Of a stretch of 64,000 nucleotides of DNA, positions 1-11,900 are shown in pieces (position 1 is the first letter of the stretch; every line of letters begins with the position of its first letter). Under the pieces are notes generated by a model. It did no database searches, was not told the origin of the DNA, and saw only the letters and a list, made by a program, of their open reading frames with translations. A program made the translations under genes and the position numbers. This stretch comes from Amaranthus tricolor. Its lineage: Eukaryota > Streptophyta > Magnoliopsida > Caryophyllales > Amaranthaceae. The stretch is from assembly GCF_026212465.1 (NCBI RefSeq), contig NC_080048.1:35957700-36021699 (forward strand), read 5' to 3'.

Positions 1-2213
1 ATGAAGCGAGTTGGATAAGGACCCTGTAAATTTAATATGGGCTTTAAATGGGCTGGACTTTTAAAACCCAGGCATAGCCTAAACTGGACCATTTTTATTA
101 CTAAAGTTATTTTAATCCCCATTTATCAATATACAACAATTAAATTATCATTTATAATAATTAAATTGAAAAAAAATTAATAATTTTTATTGACATTGTC
201 ATTTATAATATTTAAAGTATTTATTAATTATGCTATTTACAAAGACATGTTTCCAACCCTTATTAAGCCCTTATATATAGTCTGCTTCATTTTAATTATA
301 GTAGAGCTTGTTTCGGCCTAGCCCTTACAAAGCTCTTATAAAAACGGGTAGGATAAGAGCTCAAAATAAAGACCCGACGACCCATTAAACACCCCTAATT
401 AGAAGGAAAATGCTTTTCTTTGCTTGAATAATAATTTTGAAAAGGGGGGATTTATAAGGAAGCAAATTGGAGGGACTAATGTCTCTATTTTTATTAAAAT
501 TCAAATCTTTCTAAAGATGGACAAAATTTTATGAAAAATAATTATCCACTCGTACCTTTTTGTTTGTTTACTAAATTTTTTGTACATTTTTCAAAGTATA
601 TTTTAAGTTTCAGTATCTCTATATATGCATCATAAAAAGTGTATAATCAAAAACTATAAATAAAAATAAATCTAATAAAATTACTTCATGTGAAAATATT
701 TTATATATCTAAAAAGGGTCTTAATCAAATAGCTCTCTCTTAATATGAAATATTCTAATATCGATGAGCAAAGGGGAACAAAGAGATTACTTCTTTTCCT
801 CTCGTCTCGTTTCCTTTCTTCCTCAACAAGGGATATGTCCCTTACCCGTAATATTATCTCCCCTTTCTTTTCATTTTCTTCTCTTCTTTACCTCATAAAT
901 TCTTAAGCCAACCATTATTATAATTTGATAAAATAAAAATTTTATACATTTTTAAGGTCATTAGCCATTGTAAATATTTTATTTTCTTTTTAATCAATTT
1001 TTACTCACTTGGTTCTCATATAAATTGTTTAGGTACAATAAGAAAAGTAAAATATTTTGGATGAAAATAAAAAAATAGATAATGAAGTTTATAAGTATTA
1101 AAAGATATTAGAATTAAGATGATCAGAACTAAATTATTTTTTCAAAAAAACATTAAATTTACAACAAATATAACATAAATAAAAATATTTTTCATAGGAA
1201 TGCATATTGAAACCACTCGTAAATGGTAAATGATAATATGAAAAAGAAACAAGGAAGTACGTAATAAGAAAAACTAATGTGCCCCAAAAGGATGATCGCG
1301 ACACTTGTTTTTATGAAAAAAGGGTAATGATAACATAAATTTAACAAAAATCTTAATTTTTTGTTAACCAAGTGAAAAAGTCAAAAACTTAGATCATGCG
1401 AAATTAAAAAAACGCTTGTCTACTATGTGAAATAGCAACAAAATTCAGGGTTATTACATGGAATTTCTCTATTTAATATTCGAATTATTATATATTATAT
1501 TAAAATAATTCATTCAATCGAAAATATGTTTGTGTTTATATTAAGTACTCCCTTTACTCTTTTTTGTTTGTTCACTTAGTTTTTTCAACGATTTTCAAAG
1601 CAAATTTTAAAACTTGATATCTCTTAATATGCTATTATGCATCATAAAAAATTATAAGAAGTTTATAATAAATATTTTTACAGTAAGACAATCTAATCAG
1701 ATCTCATATAAATAAACTTTACATTTTTAATGTATTCATCAAACCTTATAAAATATCCTCTCTCCAAAAATTCTAAACTAGATAAATAAAAATGAAAAGT
1801 GGTATTTAATTTATTGATTAATAATATTTGTTACAAAAGATCAACCGAGAACATCTTTATATTAAACCTCTAAAATTGATGTGTGGAAGACATTTAATGA
1901 CTAATGCATGCTGTAATCACCAAATGACATTATTACGCACCTTCTTTGAGCCTGATCAAATCCCCCACCATATTCAAATCACAAAAGCCAAGAATTTGGA
2001 ATTAGAAAAGACATTGATAAACCCTGGAACTTTTGCCTCTTAATTATCTTGATAGTAACATTCTAACAAAATTATACCATATTAATCAGTTCAGATTCAG
2101 CTAAATAATTATTACACCTTTAACATCCTTGGAAGTCTGAAAAGACTATCCAACTTTCTCTATTTTATTAATTATTAATATTATTCTTTTCGTTCTTTAA
2201 AATACCCGATTCT
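1..2213. other. AT-rich intergenic sequence without a gene
   Basis: I see no plausible coding sequence; all open frames are short and have no recognisable motif. The stretch holds decayed dispersed repeats. One at about 540-720 and one at about 1547-1795 resemble the Stowaway-like MITE family seen throughout the window. Positions 1340-1476 match one arm of the inverted-repeat element at 22562-22930 (shared phrases around 'accaagtgaaaaagt' and 'atttctct'). Confidence 0.6.
1547..1795. mobile_element. Stowaway-like MITE remnant
   Basis: It begins with a 'tactccctt' terminus and contains the family's internal core: 'catcataaaaaattataa', then a stretch matching 'aatcagatctcatataaat'. The right terminus is worn. 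The many related copies elsewhere in the window support the family assignment. Confidence 0.4.
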
Positions 2214-2339
2214 TATTTGTCGCCACCCTTTTCATTTTATCGCCACCCCCCTCCTAATGAAATTACGAATTTGCCCCTAATCTTTAAAAATTTACAAATT
2301 TGCCATTGAGTTAATAACTTTTCATTTTCATTTTTTTTT

Positions 2340-2412
2340 AATTTTTTTAATTATTCTTATTTATATTATTATTGTTATTATTATTATTATAACGGTTATT
2401 ATTATTACGGTT

Positions 2413-2455
<43 letters not shown>

Positions 2456-2460
2456 TTAAT
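2340..2460. repeat. (TTA/TAA)n-rich tract, left arm
   Basis: Long runs of 'tta' and 'taa' triplets are interspersed with 'acggtta'. The reverse-complement counterpart is at 3600-3830 in the other arm. The tract belongs to the foldback element's subterminal region. Confidence 0.7.
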
Positions 2461-2488
2461 AATAATAAAAAAAAAAAAAAAAAAATAC

Positions 2489-2549
2489 CAGTCGCACAAA
2501 ACGTGCGACTGACAGTCGCACAAAACAGTCGCACGTTTTGTGCGACTTG
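2489..2549. repeat. Subterminal TGCGAC palindromes, left arm
   Basis: The palindrome GTCGCACAAAACGTGCGAC lies at 2491-2509 and is followed by a second copy whose core is 2529-2547. A diverged copy lies in the right arm at 3525-3558. The related autonomous element has copies at 16988-17070 and 19020-19042. Conservation at matching subterminal positions suggests a functional end sequence such as a transposase binding site; that role is inferred. Confidence 0.6.
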
Positions 2550-2563
2550 TAATTTTTTTAAAA

Positions 2564-2594
<31 letters not shown>

Positions 2595-2864
2595 ATATTG
2601 TGGTTGTTATTATTATTATTATTATTAAATTATTATTTTTGTTTTAATTATTATTGTTATAATTGATGTAAGAAAGAAAGCGTAAAATTTTATTATTAGA
2701 GGAAACCCAAAATACAAATATTGGCTAGATTATAGAAATTAGGAGTTTATAAATTACTCCAATATAAAAAACCTTAACCAAAACAAATGTTTTTGGGATG
2801 ATGCAAAACTAATGCCCAAGACTTCTTTTATAAGGAGAAGAATAACAAGCCTTTGTTATTCTTC

Positions 2865-3085
2865 CGATGTGGGATAATGATAAACATTAATCTTCCAATG
2901 TGGGATAATGAAAAACATTAATATTTCAATGTGGGATAATGACAAACATCAATCTTCCAATGTGGGATTCAAGACATAACCTTACATTGGAAGATTGATG
3001 TTTGTCATTATCCCACATTGGAAGATTAATGTTTTTCATTATCCCACATTGGAAGATTAATGTTTATCATTATCCCACATCGGAA
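2865..3085. repeat. Tandem 'atcccacattgg' repeats, inverted about 2970
   Basis: Units of about 31 bp built on 'tgtgggataatgacaaacat' occur three to four times between 2865 and 2968. Their reverse complements ('cattatcccacattggaaga') occur between 2980 and 3085. This looks like the repeated enhancer region of an LTR U3. Confidence 0.75.
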
Positions 3086-3122
3086 GAATAACAAAGGCTT
3101 GTTATTCTTCTCCTTATAAAAG
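3072..3122 (+). promoter_or_regulatory. USE-like motif plus TATA box in the LTR-like sequence
   Basis: ATCCCACATCGG (3072-3083) matches the upstream sequence element of plant snRNA genes (consensus RTCCCACATCG). TTATAAAAG starts at 3114, so the gap is about 31 bp. That is close to the USE-TATA spacing of Pol II snRNA promoters and longer than the Pol III spacing. The mirror copy exists on the other strand in the left arm. Similar 'tcccacatcgg' motifs occur in other plant LTRs, so this is probably the LTR's own promoter. Confidence 0.45.
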
Positions 3123-3599
3123 GAGTCTTGGGCATTAGTTTTGCATCATCCCAAAAAAATCTGTTTTGGCTAAGGTTTTATGTATTGGAGTAATTTATAA
3201 ACTCTTATTTTCTATAATCTAGTCAATATTTGTATTTTGGGTTTCTTCTAGTAATAAAATTTTTCTCTCCTCTGCATGTGGACTTAGTCGACAAATTGTC
3301 GGTGAACCACGTAAATTCTGTGTGTTTTGTGTTTGTCAATTTTTATGCTTTCTTTCTTACATCAGTTATAACAATAATAATTAAAACAAAAATAATAATT
3401 TAATAATAATAATAACAACAACAATATTAATAATAATAATAATAATAATAAAATTAATAATAATAACCGTAATAATAATAATAATAATAATAATAAAATT
3501 AATAATAAAAAAAAAAAAAAATACCAGTCGCACAAAACGCGATTGCTTTGTGCGACTGATATTTTTTTTTAATTTTTTTTTTTATTATTATTTTTATTA

Positions 3600-3605
3600 T
3601 TAATG

Positions 3606-3647
<42 letters not shown>

Positions 3648-3722
3648 TTATTAATAACTGTAATAATAATAACCGTTATAATAATAATAATAACCGTAAT
3701 AATAATAATAATAATAATAACC

Positions 3723-3784
<62 letters not shown>

Positions 3785-3830
3785 TATGATAATAATAATA
3801 ACAATAATAATATAAATAAAAATAATTTTA
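3600..3830. repeat. (TTA/TAA)n-rich tract, right arm
   Basis: This is an imperfect TTA/TAA trinucleotide array with interspersed 'aaccgt', the inverted partner of the tract at 2340-2460. It gives long meaningless open frames of Leu/Ile, which I do not treat as a gene. Confidence 0.8.
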
Positions 3831-4920
3831 AAAAATTAAAAAAAAATGAAAATGAAAATTTATTAACTCAATGGCAAATTTGTAAATTTTTAAAAATCAG
3901 GGGCAAATTCGTAATTTCATTAGGAGAGGGGGTGGCGATAAAATGAAAAGGGTGGCGACAAATAATAATGGCCTTTATTCTTTCCATTTAAAATATTTCA
4001 CTTTAAGCAGATAAAAATTTAATTAATATTTTTGATACATATTTTAGAAGATAAAATATATTCATGTGAGATCTTGTTAGATTCGTCTTAATATATATTT
4101 TTTTATCATGTATTTTTAATAATTTTTTATTATATATGTATTTAGAAATATTAAGGCTTAAAATTTACTTTGAAAATTGTGAAAAAATAAACGGGAATAA
4201 CAAAAAAAATAAAGGAAGTAATTTCTTGTATAGATTAGTAACGAAATCACAATTAAACTTAAAACTTAATCTGAAAAATAATATTTATTCCAACTGAATT
4301 ATTATGGGGGCATTAAGTTCTTGTTTTCTTGACCATAATAGAAGTTCTAACACGTGTCAACAAAATTTATAGTTCCTTTAGAAAATGAATGATATTAGAG
4401 GTCTTATAGATTGTATATAAAAAATAACAAATTCTCTTTGTTATCGATAATTTTAATTTTTTAATTTCAAGAGAATCTAATTGTTTATTTCAACCTCGCA
4501 AAAAAGAATAAATTGTAAACTAATAATGTAAAATTAAATCCTTGTGTTTCCAAAACAAAAATAATACTTCTAAAATATATAAATAAAATACAAGATTCTT
4601 TCTAATATACAAATATACAACCCTTAGGGTTGTATATATTAATTTTCTTTTTTTAATAGTTGAATGGAAAACACTTCACTAATGGTATGTTTAATTCACC
4701 TGATTTTTAGTGATTGTAATTGATTTTTAATGATAAATCTAGAAGTAATTTTTACTACTATAGTTGATTTTTACTAATTGGAACTATTTTAAACTGATTT
4801 TTAGTTTTAACTATAATTGAGTTTTTTTTTTTATTACAATTGATTATAACTGATTATAACTGATATCTTCTTATTATAACTTATTTTTCTTGATTTAAAC
4901 TAATTTTTATTGATTAATAT

Positions 4921-5178
4921 TTACTCCCTTCATTTCAATGACTTTGGTCCATTTCATTTGAATACGTTTGCCAAGATACATGTTACAGTCTTAATATCTC
5001 TGATTGTGCATAACTAAAAATTATAAAAATTAATATTAATAATCTCTGCATTGAGACGAATCAAACAAAATCTCAGTTGACTATATTTTAACTTATAGAT
5101 GAAGAATAAAATTAAGAGTAAACTGTGAATAGTATCAAAAAGCTAAATGGGATAAATATCACTGAAATGGAGGGTGTT
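4921..5178. mobile_element. Stowaway-like MITE
   Basis: It starts 'tactcccttcatttcaatga' and ends with the complementary 'gaaatggagggtgtta'. The interior contains 'gagacgaatcaaacaaaatc' and 'gactatattttaacttatag', the reverse complement of the core shared by other copies. The length of about 250 bp fits the family. Confidence 0.6.
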
Positions 5179-8037
5179 ATTTAGTCTAGTAATTTGGAAA
5201 AACTAATACCCCAACTAAATTACAGTCTAGTTATTTTAAGTTATAAATCATCACTTTATGACTATAAAATTTATCACAAGTTATTATAATATGATAATTT
5301 AAGATAGTAAATAATTAGGTATAATTGGTTACTTTAAGATTGTAAGTAATTACTTAATTGTTATAATTCATTATTTTAAGATTGTAAGTGATCATTGATC
5401 AATCGCTTTAAGGTTATAACTTATGAGAAATAATCAATTTACGACTTAAAGATATTGAAACAACCCAATATAATTAGTTTCACCATCAAACCGTCTCATT
5501 TGATAATTTGTGAAAGTTTTTACATTAACAATTGAAATGTAGTTCCTACGTTTTCTAATGTTCTTTCCATTTAGAATATTCTATTTTGGAAAGAGAAATT
5601 TGATTAAGATTTTTAAGACATATATAGATGATAAAATATATCCATGTGAGATCTTGTTAGATTTGTCTTAAAGTATACTTTTTATTATATATTTTTTATA
5701 ATTTTTTATAATTCGTATTTAGAGATATTAAGACTCAAAAATTTACTTTGAAAATTGTGAAAAAGTAAATTGAAAAGAAGGAGTAATCTTTATGAGATAG
5801 AAAAATAGTAAATAATTATTTAATTGGTCCAAAAGCAAGAAAAAGGAAGCCAAAATTTAGCCGCATAATATGATAGGTGGGTGGTTCAACAAAGAAATTT
5901 TATTTGAATTTGAAAAAATAAAGGTAAAGGTTTTTATTCGTTTAATTTTGTGTTTGTCCCAACTTTTTCAGGGATTTAATGGTAGCCAAATTAGCTTTTT
6001 CTCTATTTATTTAACCTATTTTATCTTTCATTACCTTGATTTACTAGATCTTTACCTTTTAATCTGAGCATTCTTTTTGTCATTTTATACACTCTTTTGC
6101 AAAGCATTTGTCAGATATCAGAAATCAAATATGAAAAACAAAGAAAAAAAAAAACTGTTCAATTTTTATTGTCAGAAAAATTATTTGAAAGGACCCAAAG
6201 CAAAAAAAAAGGGAAAATTGAGTTGGCTGGTGGCTGTTTATATTTGTTCTTCTATTAGTACATGATAGGTCAAGGAAACGCGTTCTCGATGAGAAATCAA
6301 AACTATAATTTTAACTCAGAAAAAAGTGATATTTGTTTTAATTAGGATAAAATCCGATTTTCAATATTCGTCTTTCATCCTCTAAATCTAGTGTTCGCTC
6401 CCGGCCCTTTAATTAATCCAACTCTTTGTTTCCCCTTGACTTTGTTTGGATGATAAATAAATTCAATACCAAAGCATAGCGATTTAAACAATTTTTATTA
6501 CAATATATATTTGGTTGTAACCTTGTCGATATCAAATGAAGGGAAAGATAATAATCTAAGTTTTTCAAACTAGATTGTATTAGCCTCATCACAAACTATT
6601 TTAAATCTAATTTAGGGTCTATATATAGTCCCCAAATATTTAGAATGTCTTGTCCATTAGAAAAACTTTCCCACGAAGTATCGAATGTAACAGAAACTCG
6701 AGTATGTGAGCACGCAAAATGATTGCTCGTATGAGCATTTGTTGGATTCATGCATATTACTGACTTCTACTGTGTTGTGTTACGTTCAAGGCATGGGTCT
6801 TGCACCCCTTACCTTATTTAAGGGAACTCTCTTGCACCTCTATCCTTGCTTCACCCATGACCCAAACTTCAATAGAACACACTCTAATGCACACTCATTA
6901 CTCTCTTCTAATGTGTGTGACATCGTGTTTGCAATTAGATGATTGAATTTGTGTCCAAATCATGAGATTTGAAACTTGACACAACATTAAACGAAGAAGA
7001 AAGCTAACCACTTGGGGCTATAAGTCATTTGGAAGATCCTAAACCCACATGTTTAGTAACACGGTTTTTACATCGATTTCAAAGTTTTAATTTATTTTTA
7101 TTCTCTACATCAAGACAAGAATAAAACTTAAAATGGCCTATTTTGATAATGAACTAAAATTAAACTAGTATATCTTAATCAATTCAGTTCCTATTCAATT
7201 AGACGTGAATCGAACTGAACTATGTCTCATATTTAACTTATAAAAAACTTTTGTATAAAATCAAATATTATAATACAAAAAAGTTCAATTTGCGGCACAA
7301 ATGTACATTGTATAGTGACTTGCCACATGAAAATTGAGAACAACCAATTACATAAGTTTACTTCAACAATAACCACCGTACATTTAGGAGGAAGAAAAAC
7401 AAAGCCTTAAAAAGGGAGAGGATATGGACTAATATCTATTTTTAAAGATTTTTTTTGTTTTTGAATATTTTACTTTGTAAAATTTAATAGAGATATACAT
7501 TTCCTTTATTTTACTATTTTTGCTATATTTAATTTGATATTTAATGCAAATTAATGTGTTATTTTGATGATTTATATAATAAATTATGCATGATAAAAAA
7601 CTATATAAAGTTAATATTATAAAAGTATGCGATTAGACGATTCAAACAAAATCTCACCCAACTATATTTTTTTCATACACATTAACCGCAATATATAAAA
7701 TACGTTTGAATGATGAATAATGTCAATAACGGGAACATTGCTAGTACATCAAAACAGAGGATATGTAAGATAAAACATACATGATCTTGTTAGATTCGTA
7801 TTACTTTATGGTTTTTTATTATGTATTTTTATAATTTTTTATAATATTTATTTAGAGATATTTAAACTTAGAATATGCATTAAAAACTCTAAAAAGTAAA
7901 TGAGGATAACAAAAATGAAAGAAGGGACCATAATTCTACCTAATTTACTCTATAGATATTTAAAAATGCGAATTATAGTAAAATAAAAATAAATTAAATT
8001 AAATGGGACAAATTTAAAAAGAAAGTGAAATAAATTT

Positions 8038-8295
8038 TACTTCCTTCATTTCATATTACTTGCAACATCACAAGATAATACGGTATCATTCACCATCCTT
8101 AATTTGCGATTACTTTTTTATCTATATGTTAAAACATAGTTAAATGAAATCTTGTTTAATTCGTCTTAATTCAAAGATTATTAATATCAAATGTTTATAA
8201 ATTTTTAATATACATAATTAAAAATATTAAAAATTAAATTAATGCAACTTCGTAAAAAATTAAATAGTGCAAGTATTTTAAAACGGAACGAAAAT
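8038..8295. mobile_element. Stowaway-like MITE
   Basis: The left end is 'tacttccttcatttcatatt' and the right end 'attttaaaacggaacgaaaa'. The core 'acatagttaaatgaaatctt' and 'aattcgtcttaattcaaaga' matches the window-wide family. Confidence 0.6.
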
Positions 8296-8496
8296 ATAAA
8301 ATAGATCTAGATGTAGTAGAATAGGATTGTCTTTGAAAATATAGAATGGAAATAAAGATGAAATGAAAAACTATTTTTGACTTTTGACTCATAAGCACTA
8401 TAAATAAAAGAATAATTAATTAATATTCCCAATAAAACAATCTCAATTTCCAATTCAAAAAGAGCAAACATTTTGCATTTAAAAATCCATTACATC

Positions 8497-8504
8497 TATA
8501 AATA
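8497..8504 (+). promoter_or_regulatory. Candidate TATA box of the IQD gene
   Basis: 'tataaata' lies about 455 bp upstream of the IQD start codon, followed by CT-rich sequence typical of plant leaders. Another TATA-like 'ctataaataaaag' is at about 8399. The choice between them is uncertain. Confidence 0.3.
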
Positions 8505-8959
8505 CAATTTCAGAATTTCACTTTGCAAAAGGGAAAATAAGATACTCTCTGTTTCATTAACCTTTTCTTTCTCACTTCCACTTAAATCTCATTTAAACCC
8601 ACACCTTTCCCACTTCAATGCTTACAACATGTTAAAACTCTCTGACCCATCAATCAGATCAAACTCACACCCATCTTTTTCCTAAAATTAAATAAATATT
8701 CTCTTGCTCTCATTTAATCTGGACTCAATTTCCGATCGAGAAATAAAACCCATCTCGATTTATTATTTCTTTTAATCCCATTTGTTTAAAAAAGACGATA
8801 CATTTTTCGTTTTGAAATGCTTGTGTCGGATTACAACATGTTGTGTCCGAAAATGTCACTATCAACAACGGAATTAGTATTTAAACTTTAAACCCATCTT
8901 TCTTCAAAAAAAAAACTTTTTCTATTTTTTTCGCCTGTTTTTTCCTTAATAAATCAGAA

Positions 8960-11900
8960 ATGGGCAGAGCAAGTAGATGGTTAAAATCAATTTTAGGCCT
9001 TAAAAATCAAAATGACAAAGAAAAAATGACTAAATCTATGAAAAATGAAGATGTAAAGAGAGAAAAAAGGGGTAAAATTGAAGGAAGATGGAGTTTTACA
9101 AAGGCAACAAAAGAGAATGTTAGAGAAAAGGAAAAAGATCGGTACAGAAATCATACATGTGATTCAGAAAAAGAGCAAACTAAGCATGCTATTGCTTTAG
9201 CTGCTGCAACCGCTGCTGCCGCTGATGCGGCGGTGGCTGCGGCTCAAGCAGCGGTTGCTGTTGTTAGATTGACTAGTCATGGAAGGGGAGCTCTGTTTTC
9301 TAATGGTGGAAAATATGTATGGGCTGCTGTTCGGATTCAAACCCATTTCAGGGGATATTTGGTATGTTCATTTTTTCTTATCCCATTTTCTGTTTTTTTA
9401 GTTCTTCACTTTTTTTTTTCTTTTGTGGGTTTTTGATTTTGTTATATGTTATTATATGTTAGCATTTGATTTTATTGATTTTTAGATTTGGGTTTTTAAA
9501 TTTTTAACCACGATTTAATTAAGGATGTTTGGTAAGTCAGTTTGATTTTAATTTTTATGTTGATTTGTTTGATCAGTTTAATTTGTTAGTTGCATATGCG
9601 GCCTTTTTAAGCTTGTTGTTTAGACACATGTTTAGTATAATTAGCTTTTAATCTATAAGTTAAAATATAGTCAAGTGAGATTTTATTTAATTTGTTTCAA
9701 TGTAAATACTATATAGTTCCCATGCGATGCACGCCTTTATTAAATTTTCTGATATATTTGTATAAATTAAGAGATTAAAATTTAAGAAATAAATTATACA
9801 TTATAGTTATATTTTGTTTCACTCTAAACAATTGTATACATTACGTACATTATATCTTATTTTGCATTGTGCGCAATATAATCACATTTATACTTTTATT
9901 TTTTTAATTTTGAATTTGAATAAAAGAGTAAATGATTCGTACTCTGAATACAATACGAAATTATAAGTTTTTTTAATAAAAAATAACATACCAATTTTTG
10001 CGAACAAATACATTAATTTGTAGAAGTATTAAATATTATTACTATTAATAATGCACTTTAAAATCAAATATAAATACATAGAGATATGTAAAATTATTTT
10101 ATTAGTTTAAACGACAAAAATATTTTTTTTTTCTCATAAAAAATATAAGTGACTTATATAAAGATAGTCACAACCTAAATCATATTAGGATTAAGCATTC
10201 CATTTATATAACCAAGAGCATAAATAACAAAAACAAATCCTAATATAAGTATATTATATATAGTTTTCTAATATTCATTCAATAAATACAATTGAAATAT
10301 CCAATACACTAAATAATATTCATTTTATAAATAAAATTGAAAACATTTTATAAATAATTAAAGTAAATGAAACATGATATTTAGTTTTTTAATACATTAA
10401 ATCCGATTGGACCTAAAAATTAAAAAAATAATTAATAAGAATGACAAAATTATTCAAAATAAGAAAGTAGTAAGTCAAAGATAATAATAATAACAATGAC
10501 ATCATTAAATTTTAGAGGAAAATTTTTTAATGAGGAAGCAACACGTAAGCAATTTAAAAGGTGATGATGTAAATCGTGTTTTAATAAATAACATTGAAAA
10601 AAAATAAATTACATGATTTTTGGTATGACCTAAAAGTAAAAAATCAATTAATATGGATAATACTATAGTCATAATTATAAAATAGTAAAATCAAAGATAT
10701 AAATATTAATCATCATAACAATGACATCATTATTCACTTTTAGAGGAAAAATTTTGGTTGAAGTTATAATATGTAATTAATTTTAAACAATGATGATATG
10801 ATCTGTATTTTGTTTTTTAATTTTGGATTAAAAGTTGATTGAGAAGGCTATCTAACAGTTTATAGGAAAAACCAATGCAAAGGCCAACTAACAAATACCT
10901 CCCGCATCAATGGTGTCTTGGGGCGGACCTTAGTTAATGCCAAATTAGACTCGAACCTTTTAGTTTATAGCTCATTATTTAAAAGCAAAATATTACGTTG
11001 CCATTGAAAAAAAATACTCTATTGGTTATTTTTTTATCTTCCTATTTGAAATATGAAAAAAATAAAAATAAACAATAATTATACAATAGATATTACGAGA
11101 GATGAGTAAAATAATATAAAAAATAAAGATTATATTGATTAAAGAGTAAGTGTAATAATGTCATTAAATTTCATTGAGTGTATATAAAGTAATACATTGA
11201 GATTAAAATGAAAATTAATTTCTATAGATTAAAGTGTAAGTGTAATAATTTTTTTTAATTCTATTGGTTATCAAAATAAAATGATCATAAATGAAAAGAA
11301 CATTTTAAAATTTTCAAATGGAAAATGTGAGAAGAATAAAAGAGAAAAAAAAATATATTTAAAAGGTTTGCAATTCAAATCTTGGCCTCCAAATTTTGTT
11401 GTTTAAATAATAATGACTAGAGCCCACTTTAAAATATAGGCCAAAATTTGCAAAAAAAAACTTGTTTTAAAAGTATTATATGTCTAAAAATGAGTTCCAT
11501 TTGATTTTGTAATTTAATTTAATTGAATTAGATTTGTATAGTACAGGGTTGAAATTGCATATATTTTTCAACTCTGTGAGTGTAGTCCACTGTCAAATAG
11601 CATTCAAAAAGGGATGAGTGTATCTATTTGTTGGTTGGGACTTGAAGAGTACATGATTTTCTTACTTTCTAGAGGTACTAAAAGTTGCTCTGCTATATCA
11701 AAAGATAGTTTTCAACTTACTATTTTTAGTTGGATTTGGTCAATTTTATAATACTTTATATGTCACACCATATTTGTTCACACATTTAGTTGTAAATCAA
11801 AAAAGGACAAAATAAAGAGAATTACATATAATATGTAGATAATGAGAAAAATTTGTAAATACGATTAAAATAAGTTAAATTTTTATATGAGAATCACATA

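Larger units (their letters stand above)
2665..3366. mobile_element. Inverted LTR-derived palindrome nested in the foldback element
   Basis: From 'tgtaagaaagaaagc' at about 2666 to 'gctttctttcttaca' near 3362 the sequence is one large inverted repeat, with its centre near 2970. Read on +, the right half looks like the 3' part of a plant LTR: a TATA box (ttataaaag, 3114-3122), then a U5-like tail with 'ggtgaaccacgtaaattctg'. The left half is an inverted copy that lacks about 80 bp of that tail (3266-3345). It could be two head-to-head LTR pieces or one LTR duplicated by foldback. Confidence 0.6.
2214..3966. mobile_element. Non-autonomous Mutator-like foldback element with arms over 200 bp
   Basis: The two ends are near-perfect inverted copies. 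The left end reads 'gtcgccacccttttcatttt' and the right end is its reverse complement, with matching 'aattacgaatttgcccct' and 'acaaatttgccattgagt' further in. The similarity continues through poly-T, TAA-rich and palindromic stretches, so each arm exceeds 200 bp. The same terminal sequence bounds the transposase-bearing element at 16697-19470, so this looks like its non-autonomous relative. No transposase is encoded. An inverted LTR-derived sequence fills the centre. I could not find a clean 9-bp target duplication. Confidence 0.75.
3967..8959. other. Repeat-rich intergenic region upstream of the IQD gene
   Basis: No coding sequence can be supported. Stowaway-like MITE copies or fragments lie at about 4000-4220, 4921-5178, 5565-5795, 7440-7740, 7770-7925 and 8038-8295. 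A TIR fragment with 'caccatcaaaccgtctcatt' lies near 5480-5510. The part between 6600 and 7090 has a TATA-like 'tatatatag' and mixed-composition sequence with no recognisable protein; it may be old LTR sequence. The last few hundred bases should hold the IQD promoter and leader. Confidence 0.55.

Noticed and set aside
3603..3815. Open frame of almost only Leu and Ile
   Set aside because: It is the translation of a TTA/TAA microsatellite and has no protein character.
6706..6942. 78-aa open frame with mixed composition
   Set aside because: No recognisable domain; it lies in LTR-like or unassigned repeat sequence and has no supported exon structure.
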